DNA of 6,899 nucleotides. It comes from Gammaproteobacteria bacterium. GTDB lineage: Bacteria; Pseudomonadota; Gammaproteobacteria; SZUA-229. Every line of letters begins with the position of its first letter. The stretch's first letter is position 1. Shown in pieces: positions 6,760 to 6,899 of the stretch. Location: the NCBI GenBank assembly GCA_029287815.1, contig JARFQK010000095.1:1-6899 (forward strand), in the 5' to 3' direction. Position numbers and translations under genes: made by a program. The notes below the pieces were generated by a model. That model had not been told where the DNA came from and made no database searches. It saw only the letters and a program-made list of their open reading frames with translations.

Positions 6760-6899
6760 TTAGTCTCCTTCGATATGTTTATGCAGCTTGACCGGCTCGG
6801 CCACTTTCTTGCGCATGCGGATATTGAGCATCTCGACCGTGACCGAAAATGCCATTGCAAAGTAGATATAGCCCTTGGGTACGTGGACGTCGAAGCCTT
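6760..6899 (-). CDS. TerC family integral membrane protein, C-terminal 45 residues only
   Basis: The gene enters from the right edge and ends at TAA (6760-6762). The visible tail GFDVHVPKGYIYFAMAFSV, then TVEMLNIRMRKK and PVKLH, matches the last transmembrane segment and cytosolic tail of TerC/YgdQ-type membrane proteins, where a (H)xPKGYxYxAxxFSxxxExLN pattern is characteristic. Members are multi-pass inner-membrane proteins linked to metal (manganese) export or tellurite resistance in some cases, but the substrate of this one cannot be told. Only one predicted membrane segment (about visible residues 8-25) is in view. Because the evidence rests on a short tail, the family call is good but the subfamily is not assigned. 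It is followed by the repeat-rich gap and is probably not in one operon with tamA. Confidence 0.8.
   Translation of the reverse strand, partial: GFDVHVPKGYIYFAMAFSVTVEMLNIRMRKKVAEPVKLHKHIEGD

Noticed and set aside
6765..6770. AAGGAG (minus strand) at the end of terC as a ribosome-binding site for a further gene
   Set aside because: The first ATG follows 15 nt after it and opens a frame of only six codons. No gene is supported in the gap.

Overview
This window reads as ordinary chromosomal DNA of a Gram-negative bacterium, most likely a gammaproteobacterium. Evidence for this is an outer-membrane/inner-membrane TamA-TamB pair, two exported proteins with Sec-type signal peptides, and palindromic repeats of the REP type between genes. 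The base composition is moderately GC-rich by eye. The genus cannot be told from the sequence. All four genes lie on the minus strand, so transcription runs from right to left.

Layout in transcription order: (1) the last 45 codons of a TerC-family membrane protein (6760-6899, cut by the window edge). (2) A 255-bp gene-free gap (6505-6759) that is rich in repeats. It holds a run of TGCG-containing units (6702-6730), a lone GGAG-headed hairpin (6669-6686), and a perfect 25-bp inverted repeat (6555-6632) whose arms are each a GTAG-headed hairpin, i.e. a REP doublet or REPIN. Next to tamA there is also a small dyad and a -10-like hexamer. (3) tamA (4747-6504), an Omp85-family outer-membrane protein with a signal peptide, three POTRA domains and a 16-stranded-type barrel. 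(4) tamB (1328-4747), a long periplasm-spanning, inner-membrane-anchored AsmA-like protein whose start codon overlaps the tamA stop (TGATG). (5) A 230-bp gap (1098-1327) with a possible weak promoter/dyad. (6) An exported DUF3604-family protein (1-1097, C-terminal part outside the window).

tamA and tamB are a translationally coupled two-gene unit. Their products form the translocation and assembly module, in which TamB bridges the inner membrane to the TamA barrel. In model organisms TamB also acts in phospholipid transport to the outer membrane. TerC and DUF3604 look like independent flanking genes. I found no phage, IS, CRISPR, tRNA or rRNA, and no evidence for a new multi-gene system. The most interesting non-coding structure is the REPIN and the two other repeat types clustered just upstream of tamA. 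The most interesting gene of unknown role is the DUF3604 protein.
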